Counted from the stretch's first letter, positions 1 through 6,818 are shown. The stretch is DNA of 9,302 nucleotides from an uncultured Oscillospiraceae bacterium (GCA_905234575.1 CAJOIG010000055.1:1-9302); one strand, 5' to 3'. Translations and numbers: made by a program. Notes: generated by a model not told the origin, from the sequence alone.

Positions 1-938
1 CCGAACATCTTCGAAGCCAGGAGCTTCTGCGTCCGCATGCCGGAGGGGTATTCCGTCAGCAGCGTAGGATAAAAGTACCGCATCTGGTCCACGAGCTTCG
101 GCGGCGGGAAGTAAGGATTGACGAGATAACAGAAATCCCGGAGCTTCCCGTATCGCCAGTAACCGCCGAAATGGAGCTCGTAGGCGTAGAGCCGCCGGTC
201 CTCCGGCGCGAACAGGGTATTCGCGATGTCGAGGTCCTGGACATCGTCGATCTCGTACCACTTGATGCCGCCCATGTCGAACGCGCGCAGGCCGGCAAAG
301 GGCAGATGCGCCAGGGCCTTGAGGACCATTTCGTAATACTGGTTATCGCCGTAGGCGCGAATATAGGCGGATAGGAACGGGATGTACTGGTCCGCGGAGA
401 ACGCCCGGCTGAACTTATATACGTTCACGGTCTTGTAGTACCGGTCCGCGCTGTCGAAGGAGAAGTCCTTTTTCTCGATGAATTCGCGGATGACGCCGTC
501 CTCGCCGACCAGGGTGACGGTGCCGTCCATCCACTGCTCGTACTTCGCGACGGCGACGAGGTTGGGCGCCGGGTCCTCGACCATGTCCCGCAGAAGGCAC
601 GGCTCATAGATAAGGTCGGATTCGAGCAGGATCGTGTCGTCCTGCGCGAGCTGTTCCCGGGCGAGATAGAGGCTGTAGATGTTGTTCGTGGTTGCGTAGA
701 CGGGGTTTTCGATGAAGATCAGCTCGAAGTCCGCGAGCTTCTCCCTGGCAAATGCCACGAGCTTTTCGCCTTCGTAGCCGACCACGAGAACAAGACGCCG
801 TATCCCGGCCAGCCGAAGAGCGTCCGCGGCGTGCTCCAGGAGGGTCTTTCCGCCCACCTGCACCATGCATTTGGTCTGGTTGTTCGTATAGGCTCCCAGC
901 CGCTTTCCCATGCCGGCGGCCAGCATCAGTGCTTGCAT
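1..938 (-). CDS. LicC-like cytidylyltransferase fused to a HisC/CobD-like PLP-dependent domain (3' end cut by window edge)
   Basis: The reading frame opens at ATG 938 and stays open for 312 codons to the window edge, so the C-terminus is missing. Residues 1 to about 245 form a nucleotidyltransferase domain of the LicC (CTP:phosphocholine cytidylyltransferase) type. It has the glycine-rich signature LAAGMGKRL at 6-14, TKC at 22-24, a metal-binding aspartate in LESDLI (D108) and a second acidic motif, WYEIDDVQDLDIA, at 227-239. From about residue 261 a new domain starts (FCYLVNPYFPP at 269-279, then YPSGM at 297-301). This resembles the N-terminus of class I/II PLP enzymes such as HisC and CobD. 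The PLP lysine would lie outside the window. Known family role: LicC-like enzymes make CDP-activated phospho-alcohols from CTP in the cytosol. The exact substrate is unknown. GGAGG sits 6 bases before the ATG, inside the end of the preceding gene, from which it is separated by one base. This suggests translational coupling. Confidence 0.88.
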   Translation of the reverse strand, partial: MQALMLAAGMGKRLGAYTNNQTKCMVQVGGKTLLEHAADALRLAGIRRLVLVVGYEGEKLVAFAREKLADFELIFIENPVYATTNNIYSLYLAREQLAQDDTILLESDLIYEPCLLRDMVEDPAPNLVAVAKYEQWMDGTVTLVGEDGVIREFIEKKDFSFDSADRYYKTVNVYKFSRAFSADQYIPFLSAYIRAYGDNQYYEMVLKALAHLPFAGLRAFDMGGIKWYEIDDVQDLDIANTLFAPEDRRLYAYELHFGGYWRYGKLRDFCYLVNPYFPPPKLVDQMRYFYPTLLTEYPSGMRTQKLLASKMF

Positions 939-939
939 G

Positions 940-1743
940 TCAGTCCTCCCGAATCAGCCGGGCGTAGAGGCCCAGGAAGGTGTATCCCATCCTGCGATGC
1001 AGACGCAGGGTGTTCTCGTTTTCCGCACCGAGGAAGGCAAGGCCCCGCTTCCCCTCGTCCCGGACAAGGTTCCATGTGCTCGCCGTGATGGCCCGGCCCA
1101 GGCCGCGTCCCCGGCAGGCAGAGTCCGTCACGAGTCCGTTGATGACCCCGAACTCCGCAGACTCCGCGCTCAGCGCGTTCGTCGCCACCAGGCGGCCCGT
1201 CTCGTCGCGCATGACGAACAGCCGCCCGAAGCCCTCCCGGATGCGCCGGACGAGCGCCTCGCAGAGACCTTCGTAGGTGTACACAGTGTTGTAGATGTGC
1301 TCCGTCATCATAAGGGCCGCGATCTCGGGAACGTCCGCCTCCCCCGCCGTCTGCACGGAGAGGTCGCTCTCGCCGTCCATGCGCTTGTCGGCGGTGATGA
1401 TGTGGGAGAGCTCGTAGGTATAGCGCTCCCGGTCGAGCAGGGGCAGGAGCGTGTCAATGTCCCGCTGCGAACCCGTGATGACCTTGGGATCCAGCTCTTT
1501 TATGAGAGGCACGAGCTCCGCCGCGGGGATCCCGGCACGGCTGTAAAGATGCAGGCAGTCATAATACCGATAGGCAACGGCGGTGAGTTCGCGGTCCTCG
1601 GACTCACACACCCAGAGCCCCAGCCCTTCGGCCTGGGTGCCGCATTCCAGGAGGTCCATATAGAGGTAAAAGCACAGGACCTTGTCCTCCCCGATGTACT
1701 CCGTGACCCGGGGGATGAAGCTGTCGTCGCAGCGGATAAGCAT
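940..1743 (-). CDS. GNAT family N-acetyltransferase
   Basis: This 267-residue soluble protein has a C-terminal GNAT domain at about residues 128-267. The acetyl-CoA-binding motif A is clear: VTDSACRGRGLGRAI at 205-219, with the R/Q-x-x-G-x-G/A pattern as RGRGLG. A typical motif B follows (ENENTLRLHRRMGY at 241-254). Residues 1 to about 125 have the length and mixed alpha/beta look of a second, degenerate GNAT-like half, as in FR47-type tandem acetyltransferases, but no acetyl-CoA motif is visible there. The enzyme should transfer an acyl group from acyl-CoA to an amine. In this operon a natural, unproven substrate is an amino group made by the PLP domain of the downstream protein. The start ATG lies 3 bases after the stop of the upstream gene. 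Its ribosome binding site is modest (AAGG about 8 bases upstream), so coupling to upstream translation is likely. The stop is one base before the next start. Confidence 0.9.
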   Translation of the reverse strand: MLIRCDDSFIPRVTEYIGEDKVLCFYLYMDLLECGTQAEGLGLWVCESEDRELTAVAYRYYDCLHLYSRAGIPAAELVPLIKELDPKVITGSQRDIDTLLPLLDRERYTYELSHIITADKRMDGESDLSVQTAGEADVPEIAALMMTEHIYNTVYTYEGLCEALVRRIREGFGRLFVMRDETGRLVATNALSAESAEFGVINGLVTDSACRGRGLGRAITASTWNLVRDEGKRGLAFLGAENENTLRLHRRMGYTFLGLYARLIRED

Positions 1744-1746
1744 GGT

Positions 1747-3633
1747 TCACGCCTTCGCTTTCTTCTGGTTTTCGAGGATGCGCTCAAGGAGATACCGCGC
1801 GCCGTATTTGCCGCTCTCCCCGAAGTGGTAGAGTCGCTCGCGGCGGACGCTTTCGATGGTCTCGGCATAATCCGTCCGGCGGGCCATCATATCATCGGCG
1901 GCAGGGCCGGCTTTTTCCCGGACCTCATCAAGGTTCAGCGCGATGCCGAGGATGCCGCGGATGGCGTCGTCCGGCGCGTACTTTCGGACATCCTCCTCCG
2001 TCCAAGCCTCGTTCACGATCTTCCGGGGCGTGTTCACGAAGAGGACGGGCTTTTTCGTCGCGAGGGCATATTCGTAACCGATGTTCGACCAGTCCGTCAC
2101 AAGAAGGTCCGCGGAGAACACCGTCTCGTTCGAGCTGAAATCCGTCTGGAAGCGGAAGCGGTCCTGCGGATACCCCATGCAGGCGGACATCCGGGCCTCC
2201 AGGCGCTGGGGCCAGCGGCGGATGTACTGCGGGTGGGGACGGACGGTGACATCGTATCCTCGAGCCAAAAGCGGCTCGACAAGGTCGGCGAGGCAGGAAT
2301 CCAGGAGATTTCCCTCCTGCCAGGACGGCGCGACAAGCACCGTTTTCGGGTCGTGCTCGGTCTTCTCCATCGTATCGTACTGCGCGGCCATGTTGTCGAT
2401 GACGCCGTACCCGCAGGGGATCATCTTCTGGTCGGGAAGGCCGTTCACGCGGTTCCAGGCGCGCATCTCCTCCTCGAAGCCCGGCGTGGGCGTGAGGAGC
2501 GTGTCGAAGTGGTCCAGCGCACCCTTCCGCAGGGTGATGAGCCCGGAGAACATGCCATGGAATATGTATACATACTCGATGTCCTTCCGAACGTACGAGC
2601 GCTTGTACTGATAGGTCTCGAGGTCCGGCATCGTCATGCAGACGAGATCCGCGTCCATCTTCATGAACAGCGTGATCATCCGGCGCTCGCCGATGTAATA
2701 GGGCTGGATGCGCGGTTCCGACGCCGCCAGACGGAAGATCTGGTCATCAGGGTCGGAGGTGATGTAATGGATCGTCACGTTCGAGCGGCGCAGAAGTTCC
2801 TCGATGATGTTCTGGAAGTACTTGTAAAACCCGCCGGACTCCGAGTAAAACACAAGCTTCTTGTTCACAACGGAGAAAAACCGCTTGTAGTCGGCCTTTT
2901 CCCTCTTTTTGAGTTCCTTTGACTGCTTTGGGCCGACGCTGTCGAGCTTTTCGAGCTCCTTGCGGCTCTCGGCAAGGTCGGCATAATCGACATATTTTTT
3001 CGGCGGCATAAGGAGATTGCATAGGAGCTGCACGCCGATGGTCATAAGGTTCGAAAAGGACCAGTACAGCGCGACGCCGATGGATACGAACGCCCCAAGG
3101 ACCAGACTGATTCCGACGGAGATGCCGTTCGTAAAAAGCTGCTCCGCGCGGCTCTGCTCCCGCTGGAGGGGATTGATGCGGTTCTGGGCGAGGCTGAGGA
3201 TCACCGCGGCGAGAGCGGCGGCCGGCGGCATGAGCCAGGACAGACCGCCGTCCGTCACCGGCACAAGGCCGAGACCCGGCGCGCGCCCGGTATCCGTGAT
3301 GTCGTGGATGACGCCGATGAGGCCCAGCAAAATGACGATCTGGATGGCGAGCGGCACCATGGTGAGGAGCGGATGGTAGCCCGTCTCTTTATACATGGCG
3401 GCTTGATGCTCGTCGATCTTCTCCCGGTCGCCGTAAAACTGCGCCTTGATGCGGTTGATACGCGGCAGGATGGAGACCATTTTGAGGCCGTTTGCGTTCG
3501 ACCAGAGGGACACCGGCATCAGCAGGAGCTTTGTGAGCAGCGTGAACAGCGCGATGGCCCCGACCCAGTTCGGCACCAGCCGATAGCAGAGATCCATCAC
3601 ATAGCCGAAAATGTGAGCGAGAAAAGCGATCAT
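1747..3633 (-). CDS. YidC/Oxa1-type membrane domain fused to a CDP-glycerol glycerophosphotransferase (TagB/TagF-like)
   Basis: One uninterrupted 628-codon frame carries two unrelated domains. Residues 1 to about 209 match the YidC/Oxa1/SpoIIIJ core: a first helix ending LLTKLLLMPVSLWS (32-45), a charged hairpin with KMVSILPRINRIKAQF (51-66), HPLLTMVPLAIQ (87-98), then three more hydrophobic segments at about 130-150, 170-190 and 192-209. The lipoprotein signal usual in Gram-positive YidC is absent. A highly charged linker spans about 210-256. Residues 257-625 match the GT-B fold TagB/TagF catalytic domain: FHG at 358-360, APSW at 435-438, RPHPQY at 465-470 and TDWSNIGYEYAL at 513-524. In TagF the corresponding histidines and TDxSS motif bind CDP-glycerol and the growing chain. 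The family transfers glycerol-phosphate (or a related group) from a CDP donor on the cytoplasmic face. Here the YidC half would hold it in the membrane. The gene follows the sulfatase-like gene by 21 bases with a weak AGGA site. Exact donor and acceptor are unknown. Confidence 0.92.
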   Translation of the reverse strand: MIAFLAHIFGYVMDLCYRLVPNWVGAIALFTLLTKLLLMPVSLWSNANGLKMVSILPRINRIKAQFYGDREKIDEHQAAMYKETGYHPLLTMVPLAIQIVILLGLIGVIHDITDTGRAPGLGLVPVTDGGLSWLMPPAAALAAVILSLAQNRINPLQREQSRAEQLFTNGISVGISLVLGAFVSIGVALYWSFSNLMTIGVQLLCNLLMPPKKYVDYADLAESRKELEKLDSVGPKQSKELKKREKADYKRFFSVVNKKLVFYSESGGFYKYFQNIIEELLRRSNVTIHYITSDPDDQIFRLAASEPRIQPYYIGERRMITLFMKMDADLVCMTMPDLETYQYKRSYVRKDIEYVYIFHGMFSGLITLRKGALDHFDTLLTPTPGFEEEMRAWNRVNGLPDQKMIPCGYGVIDNMAAQYDTMEKTEHDPKTVLVAPSWQEGNLLDSCLADLVEPLLARGYDVTVRPHPQYIRRWPQRLEARMSACMGYPQDRFRFQTDFSSNETVFSADLLVTDWSNIGYEYALATKKPVLFVNTPRKIVNEAWTEEDVRKYAPDDAIRGILGIALNLDEVREKAGPAADDMMARRTDYAETIESVRRERLYHFGESGKYGARYLLERILENQKKAKA

Positions 3634-3654
3634 AACTTCGTCCTGGTCTTATGA

Positions 3655-5415
3655 TTAATAGAAACTGTCGTACAGAGGCTCGATGAAATCCGCGTAGCCG
3701 TAGTTGTACCAGTACCGTTCTTTGTTGAGGATGTCGTCCCGGTCCCCGTCATAGACAAAGCCGCCGAAGACATTATACCGATCCACGCCATTGGCCTCGG
3801 CGTCCCACTGGTCCAGATTTCCGATCCACTCCACCTCCGGGTACTGGGTCATGTATCCCCAGACACGGGTGGTGCGCCAGCGTCGGTCGCCGTCGTGCCA
3901 GTCGAAGAAGGTCGTGCCATAGTCGGAGTAGTCCGCGCCGAGCAGGGACAGGATCGTGGGCATCACGTCCTCCTGGGAGATCGGGGCGTGGGAGACCTCC
4001 ATCGCCTCGCGGGTCTCCCCCGGGAGCTTGATCATCCCGACGCACTGGAAGCACTCGAAATACCCGTGGTCGGCGGAGATGATGATCGTCGCGTCGTCGT
4101 AGACGCCGGCGTCCTTCAGGTACTGGAAGAACACATCCAGCATGACGAGATACCCATGCAGAGACATCTCGCGGTTCGACTTGCTCTCGTCGATGTAGTA
4201 GCCCTCGTAGTCCACGACATAGGGGAAATGTGCGCCCGCCATGTGGTACCAGTTGAAGACATTGTGATCGTCTGTGAGGGAAATACCCTCCTTCTCCAGG
4301 GATTCGCGGAAGTCGTAGTTGATACGCAGCTTCGTTACGCCCTGGAAGGTGGAGAGGTCCACGATGCCGCCGGTGGAGACGCAGACGGCATTCTTCAGAA
4401 GGATCGGCACATAGCGGTACAGGGACATATCCAGCACAAACTCGAAAAACAGCGGCGTCACAACGAGACGTCCGGCCTCCACCACGTTGTCCGCCTTGCC
4501 GAACATGTTCTCCGCGCCGATGGCGGCATAGTTTGCCTCCATAAAGAGGTTCGCCTTGTACCCGCGGTCATGGAGAGCGTCGAAAAAGCCCTCGGCCTCC
4601 GGGCTGTGCCAGGCGTTGTACACCGCCTGCCGCGTGGGGACGGAGGTATCGAGATAATGATGCGTCGCGAGATACATGAGGCTCGGGAAGGTGAAGGAAT
4701 AGCAGGAGGACATGTTATCGTAGTAGAGAAAATCCTTGAATGTCTCCCGCAGAGACGGATCCGCCTCCAGCTGCTCCTCGAAAATGAGGGGATTGAACTG
4801 GTCGAGCGTGATGAAAAGGATGTTGTCCTCCGTGGAAAAAAGGAACTGATCCTCGCCCGAAAGCTGGTAGTTCGGCCCATCGTCCTGCTTCGGGACCCAG
4901 GTCGTCACGAGGGCGACGGCCTGCGCCGCCACCAGAGCCAGCGACAGAACGAGAGCCGCCGTCTTCATCGGCTCCGGAAAGCGCCAGCCGAGGACCACCG
5001 TCACCGCCAGCACCGCGAGCCAGACGAGGCTGTTTATGAGGGTCTGCCGCGGGAAGTCATGCCAGTCAAAGGTGTTCCCGTCAAGCTTTTGAAGGACGTT
5101 GCCGTTCAGAAACGAACCCTGGACGTACAGCATCACCGCGATGCCGAGAAGAAGGCCCATGCCGAGACCGCGGAGCTTCCCCGGCAGAAAGGCAAAGATC
5201 GCCGCCAGCGCGAGCGTGCCGGCCACCGTCACCAGCCCAAAGGCCGGGACCAGATCCCCCGCCGAGAAGGTAAGGTACGCCTGGTTCGAATTCACGATGT
5301 CCAGGGGACCGAAAAAAATCGCGGTGAAGCAAAGAAGAAACGCCGGACCAAGGAGCGTGAGGAATCGCTTCGGCCAGGCAGACCAATAATCCTTGCGTGG
5401 GGAGGTATCGTTCAT
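3655..5415 (-). CDS. Membrane-anchored sulfatase/alkaline phosphatase-superfamily enzyme, LtaS-like architecture
   Basis: Numbering here is from the upstream ATG at 5433 (592 residues). The protein has five predicted membrane helices at about 26-46, 60-84, 88-106, 132-150 and 157-178, then a large domain that should face outward. This is the layout of lipoteichoic acid synthase and phosphoethanolamine transferases. Superfamily motifs are present: NILFITLD (204-211, metal aspartate D211), TFPSL (248-252, aligned with the C/S/T-x-P-S nucleophile motif), YHMAGAHFPY (396-405), ADHG (454-457) and SHAP (481-484). The nucleophile position is threonine, not cysteine, so formylglycine sulfatase chemistry is unlikely and phosphoryl-alcohol hydrolysis or transfer is favoured. 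The last 80 residues are rich in Trp, Tyr and Asp. Start choice: ATG 5415 has AAAGGA 8 bases upstream, whereas ATG 5433 has only GGAAG at 3 bases, so 5415 is preferred (586 residues). It is the first gene of the operon. Substrate is unknown. Confidence 0.88.
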   Translation of the reverse strand: MNDTSPRKDYWSAWPKRFLTLLGPAFLLCFTAIFFGPLDIVNSNQAYLTFSAGDLVPAFGLVTVAGTLALAAIFAFLPGKLRGLGMGLLLGIAVMLYVQGSFLNGNVLQKLDGNTFDWHDFPRQTLINSLVWLAVLAVTVVLGWRFPEPMKTAALVLSLALVAAQAVALVTTWVPKQDDGPNYQLSGEDQFLFSTEDNILFITLDQFNPLIFEEQLEADPSLRETFKDFLYYDNMSSCYSFTFPSLMYLATHHYLDTSVPTRQAVYNAWHSPEAEGFFDALHDRGYKANLFMEANYAAIGAENMFGKADNVVEAGRLVVTPLFFEFVLDMSLYRYVPILLKNAVCVSTGGIVDLSTFQGVTKLRINYDFRESLEKEGISLTDDHNVFNWYHMAGAHFPYVVDYEGYYIDESKSNREMSLHGYLVMLDVFFQYLKDAGVYDDATIIISADHGYFECFQCVGMIKLPGETREAMEVSHAPISQEDVMPTILSLLGADYSDYGTTFFDWHDGDRRWRTTRVWGYMTQYPEVEWIGNLDQWDAEANGVDRYNVFGGFVYDGDRDDILNKERYWYNYGYADFIEPLYDSFY

Positions 5416-5493
5416 AAAGGAAATCCTTTCCATAAACTTCCGTTAATAATTTGATTAATAAACATTTAAGCGATTAGTACGTTAATTATATTT

Positions 5494-5522
5494 ATGATAC
5501 CATGATTATCCTTGAATTACAA
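5494..5522 (-). promoter_or_regulatory. Sigma-A-type promoter of the leftward operon
   Basis: On the minus strand TTGTAA (5522-5517) is followed after exactly 17 bases by TATCAT (5499-5494). The -10 box is preceded by TGG, giving an extended -10 (TGnTATCAT). Transcription would start near 5487, leaving a leader of roughly 55-75 bases before the sulfatase-like gene. An alternative -10, TATAAT at 5490-5485, lacks a matching -35. Confidence 0.6.
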
Positions 5523-5525
5523 CCG

Positions 5526-5573
5526 TTTCCGGCAGTTCATCCCAAGATTTTTGCATGGTGTACCTGCCAGAAA
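5526..5573. repeat. Imperfect inverted repeat between the divergent promoters (candidate operator)
   Basis: TTTCCGGCAG (5526-5535) and CTGCCAGAAA (5564-5573) are reverse complements at 9 of 10 positions, separated by 28 bases. The left arm lies 3 bases from the -35 of the leftward promoter and the right arm 6 bases from the -35 of the rightward promoter. The placement suits a dimeric regulator or paired half-sites acting on both sides. It could also be chance, and no regulator gene is present in the window. Confidence 0.35.
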
Positions 5574-5579
5574 TCGCTA

Positions 5580-5608
5580 TTGACGAAGAACGATAAAAAA
5601 ATTATAAT
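5580..5608 (+). promoter_or_regulatory. Strong sigma-A-type promoter of the acyltransferase gene
   Basis: TTGACG (5580-5585) and a perfect TATAAT (5603-5608) are separated by 17 bases, with an A-rich spacer. The predicted start is near 5615, giving a short leader of about 25 bases. The leader contains AAGGAG (5629-5634), 6 bases before the ATG. Confidence 0.8.
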
Positions 5609-5640
5609 ACTTAAGAATATCATTCCGTAAGGAGATCGCC

Positions 5641-6747
5641 ATGCAAACCATCGCCGCTCCCCTCCCCGGCACCGCCGCCGCGCCGACCAAGGCCCGCTGG
5701 TTCCGGGCCGACAACATCCGTTATCTGCTCCTGTTCAACGTCATCTGGGAACACATGCTGACCCAGACCGGCATCGGGACGGGCGCCGCTCCCGTGAACA
5801 TCACCGCCCACTGGATCGTGACGGTGCTCGTCTGCTGGTCCCGCATGATCACCATGCCGGGCTTCTGTTTCATCTCGGGGTATTTCTCGAAAAAGGGCTA
5901 CAAGTGCTACCAGAGCGCCGTGTTCGACTTCCTTATCCCCTATCTCGTATTCAACAGCCTGTTCGTCCTATGCTACGGCACCAGCGCACCGAACCTGTTC
6001 ACCCCGACCTTCGCCTACTGGTACCTCATGTGCATGGTGTTCTGGAAGCTCATGACGAAGTGGCTCCAGCAGATCAAATACATCCTTCCCATCTCCGTGG
6101 TCGTGGCGCTGCTTGTCGGCGCGTTCTGCCCGGACGTGGGGCATTTCATGAGCGTCAGCCGCACCATCGGTTTTCTGCCGTTCTACGTCCTCGGCATGCA
6201 GATGAGCCGCGAGGACGTCCGCAAGCTCGAAAACCTGCCAAAGATCCCGGTGGCCGTCGCCACGGCGGTCGTGCTGGGCGTATGGGGCTGGCTGAACGTC
6301 AAGGGCATCTTCCACATCAACTTCTTCTACTACTGGGCGTCTTACAGCGGCGATCCCGCGCATCCGGAGTTTGCCCTGTTCTCCTACGGGCTGTGGAAGG
6401 GCCTCGCGCTCCGCTTCCTCGGATACTTCGTGTCCATGCTCCAGATCATTTTCCTGTTCGTGTTCGTGCCGGACAGGTCCATCCCCGTGATGCGGGACGT
6501 GGGCACCCGGACCATGGTCCCCTACCTTCTGCATACCTACGTCATCATGTTCATGCGGAACGTGTACAGTCTGCTGTTCCAGGCGGTACCGATGCTGAAC
6601 CAGTGGTATGTGACGGTCCCGGTAGCGCTTCTCGTTGCCGTCGGCGTCATGTGCGCCCTCGGCACTCACACGCTGAACGATTGGTACGGCGCCTTCGTCA
6701 AATGGGTGAAGGGCCTGCTCATCAAGGAACCCCTCAACGCGCAGTAA
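5641..6747 (+). CDS. Acyltransferase-3 family membrane O-acyltransferase (COG3594/OafA-like)
   Basis: This 368-residue integral membrane protein is mostly hydrophobic, with about ten predicted helices. After an Ala/Pro-rich N-terminus (2-16) it shows the family pattern: a charged segment entering the first helix with a conserved-looking histidine (NVIWEHML, H38), FISGYFSKKG (78-87), the aromatic YWYLMCMVFWKL (127-138) and RTIGFLPFYVLGMQM (175-189). This resembles the fucose-4-O-acetylase/OafA branch. Members move an acetyl or other acyl group across the membrane onto hydroxyls of extracellular glycans, lipopolysaccharide or wall polymers. The exact acceptor cannot be read from sequence. The start is well supported by AAGGAG at 6-base spacing and the promoter upstream. 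It is a single-gene unit, divergent from the sulfatase/YidC-TagF operon and convergent with the beta-propeller gene, and it ends at a hairpin terminator. Being divergent, it may share regulation with the surface-polymer operon. Confidence 0.88.
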   Translation: MQTIAAPLPGTAAAPTKARWFRADNIRYLLLFNVIWEHMLTQTGIGTGAAPVNITAHWIVTVLVCWSRMITMPGFCFISGYFSKKGYKCYQSAVFDFLIPYLVFNSLFVLCYGTSAPNLFTPTFAYWYLMCMVFWKLMTKWLQQIKYILPISVVVALLVGAFCPDVGHFMSVSRTIGFLPFYVLGMQMSREDVRKLENLPKIPVAVATAVVLGVWGWLNVKGIFHINFFYYWASYSGDPAHPEFALFSYGLWKGLALRFLGYFVSMLQIIFLFVFVPDRSIPVMRDVGTRTMVPYLLHTYVIMFMRNVYSLLFQAVPMLNQWYVTVPVALLVAVGVMCALGTHTLNDWYGAFVKWVKGLLIKEPLNAQ

Positions 6748-6767
6748 GAATCCGTTTTCCATACATA

Positions 6768-6818
6768 ATCCGCTCCTGCCCACCAAAGCGCGGACAGGAG
6801 CGGATACATTTTGTTTTT
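6768..6818 (+). terminator. Rho-independent terminator of the acyltransferase gene
   Basis: ATCCGCTCCTG (6768-6778) pairs perfectly over 11 bases with CAGGAGCGGAT (6795-6805) around a 16-base loop. It is followed on the plus strand by a T-rich run (TTTTGTTTTT, 6809-6818). The run reaches into the stop codon of the convergent gene. Read from the minus strand the same hairpin follows the beta-propeller stop, but there is no U-run after it, so termination in that direction would be weaker. Confidence 0.8.

Noticed and set aside
604..870. Short minus-strand frames within 415-870
   Set aside because: They lie inside the cytidylyltransferase in other frames. The real frame is open from 938 to the edge and carries the motifs.
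910..2922. 670-codon plus-strand open frame opposite the GNAT and YidC-TagF genes
   Set aside because: It is antisense to two genes with clear family motifs, has an Arg/His/Val-rich composition with no recognisable domain, and is the kind of long open frame expected opposite GC-rich coding DNA.
3895..5454. 519-codon plus-strand open frame opposite the sulfatase-like gene
   Set aside because: It mirrors the codons of the real gene, shows no motifs or ribosome binding site, and is biased to Arg, His, Glu and Val.
5441..5490. Repeated TTAAT-type words near the leftward promoter as possible binding sites or an attachment site
   Set aside because: They are short AT-rich words of a kind common in such regions. 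No integrase, tRNA or matching copy is present.
6768..6805. Bidirectional terminator serving the beta-propeller gene as well
   Set aside because: On the minus strand the hairpin is followed by TATGTATGG without a T-run, so only the plus-strand role is well supported.
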